Positions 1-13,535 are shown, counted from the first letter of the stretch. The stretch: DNA of 64,000 nucleotides from Epiperipatus broadwayi (GCA_028023455.1 JAQFVV010000013.1:2296001-2360000), one strand, 5' to 3'. Program-made: numbers and translations. The notes: generated by a model not told the origin, from the sequence alone.

Positions 1-290
1 ACTTTTATTAATATCCCCCAACAATTTACTATTCAGTTTCATACTCTCTCTATAATTATCTATTTTAGCCAACTTCTTCTTTTCATTTATCATTAATATC
101 TTTTTCACTTTCTTTGTTTTTAATAGCACCCTTACATTCTCCGCATGCTTCTTTCCTTTCTTTTATGCGTTTACTAACTCTCATTTTTTTATTACTTTTA
201 TTCTTCTGAATATTCTCACCTAAAACCCTATTTGCCACTTTTTCTATTTTATCACATCAGTCCTTATACTCATCCCCAACCAACTCTTCC
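1..290 (-). pseudogene. LINE-like lysine-rich fragment, cut by the window edge
   Basis: On the minus strand one frame stays open from about position 290 to about 50 and reads as a charged, Lys/Glu-rich segment (for example NKKMRVSKRIKERKEACGE). Such basic linkers lie between the endonuclease and reverse transcriptase domains of many non-LTR retrotransposons, and other minus-strand LINE pieces occur further right. No catalytic motif is visible in this piece, so the family is inferred from composition only. It could also be an exon of something else that runs off the left edge. Confidence 0.3.
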
Positions 291-3200
291 AAATGTTACA
301 CAGTGGGGCCATCTAACACTGATTTAATCAGTCTTTACTCTTATAGGGTAACATTTTTTTTTGTCAGAAACAGCTGGAATCCCTAATTTTAAGATCTGGT
401 TTACTTGTAAACAGTTGAATGTTTTTACAATCGTTTTTTAAAAAAAGACTAGAATTTTGATTCATTATAAATTAGAGCTAGTGGAAAATATATATGATAA
501 AATGAATACTGGGTAAAGTTAAAATGACTTTATAACTTAATAATTATTGCATCCATCTACATGTCCAGAAATTGGGATTAAATCCGGATGAAAGTTGAAA
601 TTTTTTTCAGGTTTAAGCCGTCTTGAGACTTGAAACTTGCTACTTAATTAAGTATATTTAGCAAAATTAAAACGACTGAATGTTGTTTAAACTCTCATCT
701 GGTGAGGAGTGCTTTTTTTCACTATTCTTATGTAGAAGATGCAGGCCAGTTAAAATGGCTGCTTTATACTTTATTTTTATGTAACTACACAATTGCACAT
801 TATTAATCATTATTTCAAATGTTTAACTAATAATCTTTGATATCCCATTAAAATAAGCTGCCAGACAGCTTATCAAAACAATTATTTCATATCCCCAATA
901 TCACTCATGATTTAATAAGGAGTTTACCTGTTAATGTACTTCTATGTAATGTGTAAAGCACTTTTTATATAAATACCAAATTCCAAGACTGAAAGAATCT
1001 AATTATGGTGTAATTTTGAAAACTGAAACAATACAATGAAATACCCTAAGGCAGGGTTGAAATCAACATTATATTTTAAATGATGAGTAATTTTTAAATT
1101 GTGAAACATTTGGTTTGGAAGAATTGATTGGTTGATTTAATGTGATGTTAAAGATGGTAAATTATTTTTATCAATAATCTACTATTTGAATAAATTATGT
1201 ATGTAATTAGTTTAGTAGTACTATATTTGGATTATATATATACTGTAATGGGATCCCCCCTTCGCAGAGTTTTTAAACATTTGAAGAAAAGTTTGTACTT
1301 GAAATTTACGAGTTTGAAACGAAAACTTAACTGGTTCCTTAGTACTATTTTTTCTTTTGACACATAATTTAAGTTATTGGCTCTTAATTTATCATTAATT
1401 ATTTTACTTTGCAATCCCATTACTCAAGCAGAGGCATAAATATGATTAATACTTACATATTTCATATCCCCGGTCAGACGAAGATTTAATAAAAATATTA
1501 AAATGATGGTCACTTTTCCAGACTGAGATAACACTCCTTGGCTGCATGAAACATCTCATGGGGATATTTATAATGAGTTTAAACCCTAGAGAATCAGCTA
1601 GTCAATTAGACTAGACCCCAAGAGACAATGTTAACATGCTTCAAGTGCTTGACCCAAATAAAAACATGAGATTGTCATCACAAAATATTTAAATAAAATT
1701 GTCTATTTACTCATAGTTAAATTGAGAAAGAGAGACGTAAAATGACACTAATAATTTACAACACATTTATTAATTAGTATAACATAAATAATAAGTAATA
1801 TTAAAAACATAACACAAAATATGGATATTTCTAAATGATATCTAAAGTTCTATTTAAGAGAAAATTTAAAAGTTCAAAACCGGTATTAAGAATTCAAAAT
1901 TCTATTAATGATGTCAGTGAATATATTTACCTAGGATTTTGTACAGTCTCTTGGTTTTTTCACATGAGTGATCACCTTTATCTTCTAATCTAGTCAGATT
2001 CATTGTAGGCTTATATTTTTAGTTTTGTGATGCTTCTTCTTTGCTCTGCATTCTACAGCATGGCTGTTTCCATTGATTTGGCACAGCAGGTTCAAAACAT
2101 TGGCAAATATCCAGCTTCAGTCTAACAATGCATTTCTTTCTTGACACGACTATAAAAATATTGTTTCATCATGCTGGACTTCATTGTTTTAGATGCTTGT
2201 AGATTTTGTTCACTGCTGCTGGTTAACCTTGGTTAACTCTCTGGTCAACTATCTCATTTATTTATTATTATTTTAACTGTCTTCTATAAAATTCTCTGGA
2301 TGATCTTCTTGAACAATCTGAATAATAGTCTATTTCAGTTTTTTATATTCTCTAACCCCATCCCTGTTTGAGTTTTTACACATGTTAATAATTTATTTTA
2401 TTTTTATTTTTTTAATTAGTATATATTTTTTTATTCTCTTATTTTTCCATTTTAATCATATTGAAATTAGTCCTATATTGTTTATTTAATCAGTCTGGAA
2501 TCTTAATGTCCAGAACCTGATTAATCTTGTACAAATTGTTTCAATTAATTATAAACTTTTAATTAAAAAGTGCTTTTAACCAAAAGTACTTTTGAAAGAG
2601 TTTCATGTTAAAAAAAAAATACATAAAAGAAAAGAAAGATAAGTTATAATTAATAATTTTAATTTATTCCCCAATATTAGTACTCTTTTTTTTTTATTTA
2701 ACTTTTTTTTTCTTTTAACTATTATATATTGACATATAATTTGAAAGGCATTCTTCATATATATGGATTTAAAAAAAAAATCATGTAATTCATATCTACA
2801 CACACACTTATGCAATGTGTATATAAACACATCATTATAATATATATAACAATCCATGAAATATTTAATTTAACATACATATATAACTTTCTGGAGACGT
2901 TTAAAATATTGTTTGCAGAATGTCAAGAAAGATGCTATTCACATTCTTTCTAGGTTTAAATCCATATAAGAAAGGATTCCTTTTGCTCCAACAAAGGTTT
3001 GGCCTCAGGAATTGTCAATTAGTATTAATTGATAATTTCGTGGTAACTTCAAAGGTTAATGCTTATTTTTATTTACAAGGATATTTTCTTCTCATTTTTA
3101 GTCTTTATTATGATAACAATCCATGAAAATACTTAATTTAACTTATATTTACATATGATCAATATTTGTATCAAACATCATCAAATGAACGTCAAAATTT

Positions 3201-4820
3201 GGTAATAGTACAAATGGCATTTCTCCATAAACACATATTTTCTGTTTGGTTTTCCATTTTTCTTAAAGACATATTCATTCTTATGATGAGATACAGCATA
3301 TCCACCTCTTTTCTAGTGGTCCTTTTTTACTACTAACCTTTTCAACCACTGGACACTTTTTAACTGAAATATATCACTTCTCAAATATAACCAAATAATT
3401 TCAACTATGCCTCAGTAAGATCTCAAGCCTTGCTGTGTAGTTGCATTTTTATAAAATAAAATATTTTGATTTATCTTGACTTGAATATTATTTTAAAATC
3501 TTGACTTCATATTTTGGTAAAAATAAAATAATCAGATAATAGTAACATACAGAGTTTTTAAATGATACTAAAGATCACGAATTATTACATGAATAATCTT
3601 AAGTGCAATACACTGTGGGCATCTAATAAAATGTTTTTTGTAAATAATGTATTTCTTTTTTGTCATAAGCAATACTGTCATTCTAAATTTTTCTAAACTT
3701 TTGAATTATAATGGAAACATTATTTTTATCAATAATTTTTTTAATAAACTATTATTTTTCTCAGACTTCCTCCAAGTTATTGGGTTTGATTCTATTTCAG
3801 TGGTATTTTAATGTTATTTATGTTTCTCTGTTACATTTAAATTTTTTCAATGTTTTTATTATTAAATTTCCTACAATTCAACTTTTGTACATAAGATTTT
3901 CTTCAAAGTTTTAATTATATAATTAACAAATAAATCAAAATAAGTGTCAGATCTCCATTTATGAACATATTTTTTTTTATACATTATAAATAAGCAATTT
4001 CCTATTGCTATTCTTATTATAAATTTTCCATTTGAGTTTACACATTTGTATTTTAAATATAAAATCTTTTATTTCTAATTTATTTTTAATGAAAAAGTAA
4101 TACAAAAAAGGAATTATTAACTCGTTTAAAACATTTTAATTATTAAATTAAAAAAAAAAAGATTTATAAAAAGAAAATTAGTAATATTACTATAAATTGT
4201 CAAGAGAGAGAACAGCTTCTAAAATATCAATATGGATTTAATTAAAAATGAGATTATAATTCAACATATTTTGAAAAATTAACAACGAAAATGTTTTGCA
4301 CAATTGTAATAATTTATTTTTTGTTTTAATTCTTTTACTCAAAATAAGTTAAGAATAAAAGATTTCACATTTAATATATAATATAGAGAGCATACCAATA
4401 TAGATCAACAAACTCTTAATTGATGTGTGGTAAGAGAAAATATTTAAAATCTCTATCTGGAATATTCTTATCCCCAGCCCAATTGGTTTTGAACTTATGG
4501 TTCACCTCAGTGAGGAACTAGAACATTTATACACTAGATCTAAAATATCAACTCAAAACACAGCACTTATTTAATATGTAATATTTAAGTAGAAACTCTG
4601 AATTTTTCCAGCATGAAAATGTCATTAACTTCAGCTATCTAACTTAAATAGCTATATGGGACTGAACCAAATTCAGATCTACCATATATTAATAACCTTA
4701 GCATTGCCAATTTAATAACTCAAATTATGAATTTTAATGTTTAATAGTTATTAAAATTGATTACAAGTTGCAGTTGTTTCTAAGGAATAAACAAATATTT
4801 GAGAATGTAATTATCATTTT
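291..4820. other. AT-rich DNA without a recognisable gene
   Basis: Open frames here are short, rich in Phe/Ile/Lys/Asn, and lack motifs. The segment 1980-2270 is somewhat richer in G+C and may be an old repeat, but no domain could be read. A direct repeat of about 40 bp occurs at 2846-2890 and 3112-3155 (both contain ataacaatccatgaaa), enclosing about 220 bp. It looks like a local duplication or the scar of an insertion. Confidence 0.5.
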
Positions 4821-4829
4821 AATATTGGA

Positions 4830-5110
4830 GTATAGTAATCTATGACCTGTCCAACAATATGCACCAATAAATGCTCCATGTAACACGTATCTTTATATTC
4901 TGCCTCTTAATTATAAAATGACTATAAGATATAGTTATTTCAAGCATGGATGCACCTAATTTTTTTTAGAACAATTTTTCTATTCTTCTAAAATCAACAA
5001 CAACAAAAAATTATTGTCATTTATCTATTTAATTAAATTCCTTTTTCTCTAGAAGATGAGTTTCATTAAGAACAACTACATCAACCTTAAACTTTGACAT
5101 TTTTTTTAAA
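4830..5110 (-). pseudogene. LINE endonuclease-domain relic, copy 1
   Basis: Minus-strand translation of about 5044-5100 gives MSKFKVDVVVLNETHLLEKK. This matches the pattern of the apurinic-type endonuclease of non-LTR retrotransposons (hydrophobic strand, then (N/S/Q)-E-T-(H/R)-L, where Glu is the metal-binding residue). Stops follow shortly after, so it is dead. The same block, diverged, is at 20.8-21.3 kb in the same orientation. The downstream end of both copies shares a segment (minus strand, about 4835-4865 versus 20825-20860), which shows that these are two copies of one element. A craniofacial-development-protein-2-like (RTE-type) LINE is the most likely source. Confidence 0.5.
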
Positions 5111-7110
5111 CAAGAAATATTATTTACTAATCAGATCACATAGAGTTCACATTATGAAAATTTTGCACATTTTATGCTCCTATAATTAGAAAAAAAAAGT
5201 ATTTAATTATATTACTACCATTATTTACTTCTTTATTCACATTATTATTAAAACTATTTCTACCCATTAGCATAAAAGTCTGGCTAGATTTTGTAAGGCA
5301 AACCATTCATAAAACCCCCTATATAAGGTAGTCAAAGTTATATAATCATTTGTTGAATGATACTTTTGGTCAAATATAGCAGCAAAGTAATTCATTATTG
5401 ATTGTATATCTTAATACAAGATCACAACTAAGGGTTCCTTGATTTCTAAACCTATCCCCATCTGATTTTTCAACATCAAGTATTTGTGAAAAAAAAAAGG
5501 TTGATGAAAGATTTTTGTGTGCATATCATTACGGTATGGAAATGTTGTTTGCACACACAGACAATCTCTTTGTTACATTTAACACAAAGAAATATCTGAT
5601 GATAGAAGAGATTAACAATAATCAGAACATATACCAACTTAAGTGATTGAAGATTAATAATTTAGAAAACAATGAAAGAAATAAAACAGTGAGGAGATAA
5701 AAATAACAGCATCAGAATCGGTTCTAAGTTTCTAATAAATTAACAGCTATTGTTGATCAGATGTTGCTTATCGATTACTTTTTGTAGTCTTCACATCTGA
5801 AGATCATTACACTAGCCATTACTCATTATCTTCAATAGCAGCCACTTTTATCCATAATCAAAAATCCCGATTTTTTATGATCTCCGTAATTTGCAATAGC
5901 TGTCATTATAATTTTAATTTACGACACAATTTCCAAAATACCTTCAGTTTGTACAATTTTAACATAGTATGTATTACCAGAATTTTAAAATACTGTGTTG
6001 AGAAAAGCAAGATATGATTGATACTATTAAACAATTTAATTAAAACACTTTAAATAATTATTGCTGTAATTTTACATCTTTTCACATATTTACAATTTTG
6101 GTATATAACTTCTTTTTTTTATTTTTTATAGCAGTTTCAATATATTTCTCTTAAAATTATGTTAAAAAAATATTCGCCAGTAACAATTAACACTGAAAAT
6201 AAAATTGTTGATATATAATATAAATATCTACATGTATACTTATCTTTTAAAAATAAATTGCAAAATAACAATTTATCAGTGACTTTAAGACATCAAAGAT
6301 CTTAAGAGAAAATAAATTGAGGATATCCATTACGCATAAATGATTAAACGTTTCTCCCTTTACTAATTGTATAATTAGAATGAAAAGTTTAAATAAAAAA
6401 GAAACAATAAATATCCTTTCAAGACAGAAAATATGGCTATCACCAATGGAAAACTTATTTAAATATTAGTAAAATGATATTAACGGTTTATGTAGTTTGT
6501 AGTATTGAACCAACTTGAATTAAAAACAAAGTTTTTATAACACTGTAACAAAGTAGTTAGGGTTGTTAAGCTATAAATTTTGTTATTTGATGTTAAGCAG
6601 TAAATTTAATAATTTGATTAAAATATTAGAAACATGAAGAAGAAATAAAGACATAAACATAAACAATAAATTTTTTTTTTTCTGTAATCAAAACAAATTT
6701 TAAGTAATATTTTTTAATAAATGACAATTTAATTTATTTTTTAATTAATACAGACCTATACAATATGCCATACATGTTAAGCACAATTATTAAGTGAGCA
6801 CTGTTTTTTCAGAATAAATTGTTATTCCAGAAAGGCTTGGGAATCCAAACTAGCAAATTAGTGGTTTGAATTTGCCATCTTTTAGTTTACAAAAAAATAT
6901 AAAAGTAAATATATTAAGAAAGTGGGCAATGATGTTCAAAAGTCTCTCCAGCAAACCTTCACAAAGAACTGGTATAGAAAAATACATTAAATATTATCAT
7001 GTACAGATAATTATGCATATCCAAAATAGTATATACATACATTTTCCAACTCTAGAAAACACAATGTAAATGAATAAAGTAAATATATAATGGAATAATT
7101 TGTCAATTGG
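5111..7110. other. AT-rich DNA, possible upstream part of LINE copy 1
   Basis: Minus-strand similarity to the block around 21.3-21.6 kb seems to extend weakly to about 5400, which would be the N-terminal side of the same LINE. From 5500 to 7100 no coding motif, tRNA or clear repeat was found, only poly-A/T tracts. Confidence 0.35.
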
Positions 7111-7114
7111 GAGG

Positions 7115-7342
7115 TCATATGATGTTTAAGTCCCGGAGGTGATGAATGAAGCTCTTGAATTTGCCATCTGCTACTGCACTACACCAATCTAAGACATTAA
7201 AATTAATAGATGCTAAATGTTGATATAGAAATTTCTTGTTCATTAAGCCTGATTGATTGGGAAAAATAGCATAATGAATGAATTCATGATAAAATAGCCA
7301 ATTTCTCCCAGGAAGAAATTTAATACTAGAACTATAACACAA
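7115..7342 (-). pseudogene. Possible Tc1/mariner transposase fragment
   Basis: A 75-codon minus-strand frame contains GRNWLFYHEF near residue 12 and NFNVLDWCSA near residue 47. Tc1/mariner transposases carry WL(F/L)xxDNAPxH followed, about 35 residues later, by a (I/V)xVLxWPxxSPDLNPIE block ending in the third catalytic Asp. Spacing and aromatic positions agree, but the Asp-Asn and SPDLNP residues are gone. If the assignment is right it is a heavily mutated relic; terminal repeats were not found. Confidence 0.3.
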
Positions 7343-7619
7343 TGAAACTGTAGCACTTTTATATATTATCTTGTAATATATTTAAGTAAAAAAGTATATT
7401 AATATTGCATTATTTTTAAATTTATTTAAAAAAATAAGGATGTGGATTAAAGCAGCTTAAAAGACAAGGATTTTATGGAAGTGGGGATTATTTTCTTTGA
7501 GATAAACCGTATAGCTATAACTTCACATTTAAAGTAGAATTTACATTGAATTACACTGTAATACAAAGTTAAATCAATAATTAAATTAGAATAACTTCTT
7601 GAGTATATATAAAAAGTCA

Positions 7620-8099
7620 TTTATTTATCAAGCACTGTGTTTATTTGTAACAGTTATTAGAAAATCACTCCCCTACATATGTGCTGTATGAAATTATAAC
7701 ATTTTGAGGAATATTCTTTTTCTAAACATTATCTTCTCTGAAGTCTTTTGAAAAGATGACTTTATCTTTTTTACCTAAATGTATATGTATAGGCTTGTTA
7801 TATATATTTAATATTACATCTAATACTGACATCAGTACATTGTAAAATTTTTGCCAATGTCATTTATTAATATATAAGAAATAAAATTAAGTGATTAATT
7901 AAAACCTCCATGCTCTCATTTCAAATACTTAAGGTTTGTCTATACATATACATTTAGGTAAAAAAGATAATTCATCTTATCTTTTCAAAAAACTTTATCT
8001 TGTGTTTATAAAAAGACAATATTCTTCAAAACATTATAATTTCATACAGTGTAGTGGGGTGATCTAATGACTGTTACAAATAACTTCTTGAATAAATAA
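7620..8099. repeat. Foldback element A (long inverted repeat)
   Basis: Left arm about 7620-7798 and right arm about 7935-8099 are reverse complements with several small indels. Both include ttatttgtaacag, ctgtatgaaattataa, and a tttttacctaaatgtatatg block at the inner ends. The roughly 135-bp loop is AT-rich and has no coding motif. The structure is that of a MITE or foldback transposon. No flanking target duplication could be called by eye. Confidence 0.75.
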
Positions 8100-10260
8100 G
8101 CTGTTTCTTATTTAGAACAACAATCTTTATTTTATTAAAGTGTTAAATGTATTTTTGGTGTTCTTTGAAGGAGATACTTTGCACTGAAAATGTATTTAAG
8201 GTTTTAAGTAATCAGGATAATTGATGTTCAAAATAAGAAGCATTTATGTTAATGCAATAAGTTATTACTGAATTATATTAGAATTATGTCAAGGAGTGGC
8301 AAACTACCACACAAATAGTTAAATAATACTTCATGTTAACAGTACACAATTACCCAAATTATTTAATTTGGGGAGTGGGTGAACCTTTATATATGTATAT
8401 TAATACAAGAAATACTCAAGTGGCAAATTGTTAGTAAAAATGCATGCATATGAAGAAGAAACTAACTTTTATTAACTGGTTGCTGTTACTCATTTTGGTT
8501 GTGCCTAAGCATGGAAGTTTTCTCTTTTTCTAATCAAATTTTTGAGAATAAAATGCCTCAAAACTGCTGATAGCAGTGTGAATGGAAAAATTAAATCTTT
8601 CAAAGCAACGAAGATATGGAAAAAAAGTAGGTATCAATGACTTTAATCAAAACTTTCTCCTCTGATAAAGTTAGAAAAATTGTTAATAAGTGTGAGAATT
8701 TTAAAAAAACAACCAAACAGTAAAATGCTAACTTAGATAAGTTTCTTTCTGACAAATAAAACTGACTATTTTTGATTTTCTTTTGTATACATATAAATAA
8801 ATATCAGTCATTTATTGAGAGGCAAATATCGAACAATTTTTAGATTCCACATTTCTCTTTCTCTAGTTTTCATTTAAATGATCATAATATCTTTTAAAGA
8901 TTTTATAACACGTTTTGCTTTTACCTCCAATATTTAGCAAATTATTTAAACAGATGCATATTTTTAAATAGTGTTTATTTAAATATTCAACTTGTCTTTC
9001 TTTGGTTTCAGGATAAGAAAAAAATACTTCCTTTTCTTCCGAAACTTTTTTTTTTAATATTATTTCTCACTTTTATTAAATCAACACCTGGCTCTCTCTT
9101 CAAATCTGGAGGGAAATTTGGCAGATAATATTATCCAAGAATCATCTTAATAATTTAACTAATCAGTCACCTGCAATGAAAGTTTTACTTGAAATCTAAT
9201 GGGAGCAGAACAGGTGATGAACAAAACTAGCAGTTTAATTAGAAAGATAAAATTAATATTTAAATGCATATATATGTATGAACATCTTTAAATATAATGC
9301 TAAAAAATTTTTTTTTGTTAAAAATCTTTCAAGCTCCAAGCGATCGTGATACAATATATTACTGGTAGAGCCTTCAATCAGCCCTCTAGCAGCAAACGAT
9401 TAAATTCGTCTGACAGTTGCTTTACTAAGTGTAATTTTCATATTCTCAATTCTTTCTAATGATTAAAACAATCTAATGGTTTAATCATTATTATCAACTT
9501 GAAATATAAAAAAATTCTTGCTCAGGAGTTCACACAGTGTTCAAGTATTAGAAACGATGGAGTTGGACCATGGCCTATGAATCCTGAGTATTAAAATTTG
9601 GCATTCTCTTATTGCAGCAAACCATGCTGAGCTTAATTAAACTGAACTGAAAATATAGTCAAGATTGATGATAATGATTATTTCTCTAAAAAATTCTTGG
9701 ATTTGGTTATGTTCTAACTTATGCATTTCATAGCCCTACAAAGGTATGTAACTGTGTGTTATATCTTCTAAATTGCATATTCATGATTGACTAAAAAAGA
9801 AAGACATTGAAATAAATAATATCTAGTTCTTTTCATAAATGTATATCTTTATTAGTTAAAATTTTATATATTACCTTTGAAATAAAGTATTGTTAAATTA
9901 CAATCTAATATCTTTATATTTTAAAAATGTAATTACATCCCATAATTATTAATTAAAATCAAACTTGAAATGTGAACAAGTTATTTGTTTCAAAATTGAT
10001 AAAGTCATCTACATATTTAAAATTCCTATTGTCTATGTTGTTTGATTGGTGAATATATGGTTAGTTCATAAAGTTGTTAAATATCAAATTCACAACCAAT
10101 TAAAAAAAATATTATGTTTATGTAAAGAAAATTCTGCCATTAATAAAAATGCTTGGGGAAAAAATCAGTACATACTTTTAATTACAGAGGCATAGTATTT
10201 AAATCATAAAGAAAATGTGATTGCAGTACATAAATTCCCGATTGAAATGTGATATTTAAT
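8100..10260. other. AT-rich DNA without a recognisable gene
   Basis: No open frame with a recognisable motif. A somewhat G+C-richer patch at 9340-9420 and another at 9520-9640 stand out from the background and may be old repeat pieces, but I could not assign them. Confidence 0.45.
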
Positions 10261-10732
10261 GAATAATATTTACTAAGGCAATAAACCTAAAGCATATGTG
10301 GTTGAACATGCGAAGGTAGGGACCTCTACAGGTCTTAACCACAAACTTACACATTGGAAAAAAAGAGGGGAACCTTCTTTACTTCAACCTACTTTCTATA
10401 TAAATAGGTGAAGCTGAAGTGGTTAGATCTGAGAGCGTGAAGCTATTCAATACTTCACTGATTAAGTCCACAATTTCTATTATACATTAGTACTCACGAA
10501 ATCTTTCGATTTATGAGTCAATGGAAAGATCTTATAGTTAGAAATCTATTATGATAATTTAAAGTTGTATCCACTAAAGCTTCACCTATTTATATAGAAA
10601 GTATGTTGAAGTAAAGAAGGGTCTCCTCTTTTCTTCCAATGCATAAGCTTCTGGTTAAGACCTGTAGAGGTCCCTATCTTTGCATGTCCAACCACACATG
10701 CTTTAGGTTTATTGTCTTAGTAAATATTACTT
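10261..10732. repeat. Foldback element B (long inverted repeat, well preserved)
   Basis: Left arm 10261-10415 and right arm 10578-10732 are close reverse complements over about 155 bp. Shared blocks include tactaaggcaataaaccta at the outer end, gggacctctacaggtctta in the middle and tatataaataggtgaagct at the inner end. The loop (10416-10577) shows no coding motif. Few mismatches separate the arms, so this is younger than most repeats here or kept similar by gene conversion. Confidence 0.85.
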
Positions 10733-11929
10733 ACGTAATCAATGTGCGTTAAATAAATTTATAATTACATATTTAATGAAAGAGTAAAAAAAAGGTGCTA
10801 TAGTACTGTATTTAGATTTAGTTTTGGTTAGCATATAATTGAATCTGGTGTACAATTTTCACATTTATTTATATAATATTGAAATCTTTTAATTTACATT
10901 AAATCTTTAAAAAAAAAAATTTGTTAAAGTAACCAATTAAAAAAAATCATGGCCTATTTAGGCCAGATACATCTAGCATATAGATAAAAGTCATTTTCAT
11001 TTAGATATATTACTATTCATTTTTTAAGGACAGAGATACACTATGTAAATATGTTTATTATATTCTCATTCTTATTCTATATCTACAACCCATAAATCTT
11101 GTTATAAACCATTAACATAACATTGTTTATGCTTATGCATTATAATACAGGCAGATCTTTCACACCAAATGCCTAAAAAATGGTAACCACATATGAAACC
11201 ACTGAATTCCAAGAGATTATAAAAGACTTTAAAAAAAGATCACATATGAGATGAATGCATAAGTAAATTTGGTTAGAATAATGTGGAGAAAAGAATCTAC
11301 ATATGTATATTAATAACACATTAAAATAGTTCATATTTTGTTTAACTTCATGGATCACAATTATTGAGCAACACACTGATAGGCACAAATCGATAAAATA
11401 GGTTGGTAATTCCTGAAAAATTTTCTGTTCTAAGAAAATCATGATTACATCTGATAAAATTAAAAAGATACTCACTATTTACTAATAGATGATCTATTAG
11501 CTAATAGAAATGTAAATAAAACATTTAGTATTAATCTGTCATACATTCCACAATACTCTTGTCTTGGAAATATATATTAAAATAAATGATATATCTATAT
11601 TATTACTATCAGAAGCAAATACATGAATGTACTTTTGTTAGCAGTATTTAACTGGAAAATAGCAGATTGTATAAATTTAAAACTATATTACATATCTGGA
11701 TTGTAAAATATTGACAAACCAATATTTTACTCAATTATACTTTAATCCTTTTCTTTTTAAAATAAAAACTTATGTTTTAATTCTATTTAAAGACAAAAAA
11801 TATATATTGATGTGTTTATGTAACAACAATCAACACAATTAATATATAATTCAGGTTATTTTCCTTTTTCTATTTGTAGTTAGTTAGTTTGCTTAAATAT
11901 TTCAAACGTTAGCAAAGTAGAGCCTGTGT
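10733..11929. other. AT-rich DNA without a recognisable gene
   Basis: The longest frame, on the minus strand at 11173-11475, is hydrophobic and has no motif. Its composition is what AT-rich DNA gives by chance. Confidence 0.4.
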
Positions 11930-11998
11930 GTTAATTGCAGCTGAGCGGTTTTGATTGGTGAAGCCCACTAGCTGAAAGTGCCCTCAGCTACAGTTAAC
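11930..11998. repeat. Short imperfect stem-loop
   Basis: gttaattgcagctgag at the left and ctcagctacagttaac at the right pair at 14 of 16 positions around a loop of about 38 nt. It is richer in G+C than its surroundings. It could be the remains of a small MITE. Confidence 0.45.
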
Positions 11999-12253
11999 AA
12001 AATTAATATACGGAATATTGTATAAGCAATGATGCATTTACATATGTATAAACACTTACATATTTGCATTATTTTATTTAGTTAAGTATTACTATTTATT
12101 AACCTAAATGCCCCTCACATAATTTATTACTCCTTTGGTACTCTTTTATAGGTCTGCATAAGTACATGTGAAGTAAAAGTTTTCTTCCTCCATAATGCTT
12201 TAAATAGGATTAACTGAAACACACAGGCTTATTATATACCTGGGTTTATATAT

Positions 12254-12600
12254 GTGATATATAGGGTATATGAGCACAGACTTTCACACGACCCACCCCT
12301 TTCCACACTATCTCATAACACTGATACACTTGAACACATATATGTCGAAAAGATAAATAATCACCAATATACGTATTTCATGCTAAACCAGCAATCATCA
12401 GTTGGTCCAGATTACCATCTCTACACATATATGCTATAAGTGCTCAGATATATATTAAGATAGCCAATCCTCATACTTTAATGGACAGGCTTCAATCTAC
12501 TCCGCAGTCCATCCAATTGAAAATCTGATGATGGAATGCTCAAAGGCCATCCTAACACCGAAATTCTTGTCACACTCATGTTGACCTTTAAATAGGATTG
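12254..12600 (-). repeat. Foldback family C, truncated copy
   Basis: This block matches the reverse complement of the complete copy at 16926-17345: the outer arm (ccacactatctcata, acatatatgt, aagataaataatcaccaata) and then the loop (aagatagccaatc, aatggacaggcttc). The second arm is missing, so the copy is truncated beyond about 12600. Confidence 0.7.
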
Positions 12601-12849
12601 AAAAATTTGTATCCCTTTCATAAAAAGCTTTAAAAAACATGCTTAGAGATATTCTGCATTTGATGTTGCTGTTTTTAGAATTCCACAGTTATTGATCCAA
12701 ATTATTTTTTGTTTTTCCATTACAATTTTAAAATTCGCTAAATCTTAATATTCATGTTTGTTTAAATTATCAACTTTTGGTTACAGAGTTCAAAACAGTT
12801 ATTATATACATTTACAAAAGAAAAATGTTTTTGAAATTAAAATAACTAA

Positions 12850-13181
12850 TTGTATTTATATATTGGATTATTTCCATCATCATATAAGTATTGAATGTCT
12901 TTAGAAAAATTTAACTTTATTTAAATATTCCAAATACTTTCAATTGTTAGTAACTGCACATAGGTTAGTATATACACAATGTTTCAAGAGGTATTATTCT
13001 TTCCTCTTCTTCAGCTGTTGATAGCCTGACCAGTCACAGTTCTAGCATGGGAATCGAACTTGAACCTGTATATTCTTGAATTTTAAGGTAATGCTATAAT
13101 CGACTGAACTATTCTGCTAAAGGCAATAATCAGTAAAAATTTCATATACTTATCTATGAAGTTCCTCTTGATTTCTTCACT
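12850..13181 (-). repeat. tRNA-derived SINE, left arm of a palindrome
   Basis: On the minus strand the block begins near 13127 with a tRNA-like head: an A-box-like agcagaatagttcagtcgat and a B-box-like ggttcaagttcgattccc, about 50 bp apart. A body follows with cagctgaagaagaggaaa, then gaaacattgtg, then cattcaatacttat and a gatgatggaaat tail. The same body recurs at 13205-13535 (opposite strand) and 43430-43735, so it is a repeat family. RNA polymerase III promoter boxes are an established feature of tRNA-SINEs; activity of this copy is unlikely given its mutations. Confidence 0.65.
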
Positions 13182-13204
13182 TTTTCCTAAGAGCAAAGTT
13201 AATT

Positions 13205-13535
13205 AGTGAAGAAATCAGGAGGAACCTCATAGGTAAGTGTATGAAATTTCCACTGGCTGTTGCCTTTGGCAGGAAGGCTCAATTGGTTAGAGGGCTACCT
13301 TAAAATTAAATATCGAAGAATCTAAGGGTCCAGTTTTGATTCCTGTGCTATTACTGTCACAGGTTAGGCCAACAACACCTGAAGAGGAGAGCATATCTCT
13401 GAAACATTCATATACCAACCTGTGTGTTATTACTAACAGTTGAATGTATTTGGAATATTTGAAAAGAGTTACTTTTTCCAAAGACATTCAATACTTATAT
13501 GATGATGGAAATAGTTCAATATACAACTAAAATAC
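13205..13535 (+). repeat. tRNA-derived SINE, right arm of the palindrome
   Basis: Plus-strand copy of the same SINE. The head at about 13262-13350 has ttggcaggaaggctcaattgg (A box region) and ccagttttgattcctg (B box region). The body has aacacctgaagaggagag and the end has gacattcaatacttatatga. With the left arm it makes a 685-bp palindrome with only 23 bp of loop (13182-13204). The head-side flanks, about 50 bp outside the tRNA part, are also inverted copies, so the whole unit was inverted and duplicated rather than two SINEs landing independently. Confidence 0.7.

Noticed and set aside
1980-2270. G+C-richer patch considered as a LINE C-terminal fragment
   Set aside because: Three-frame reading of the minus strand gave no convincing family motif.
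11173-11475. 100-codon minus-strand frame
   Set aside because: Hydrophobic and motif-free, in uniformly AT-rich DNA.
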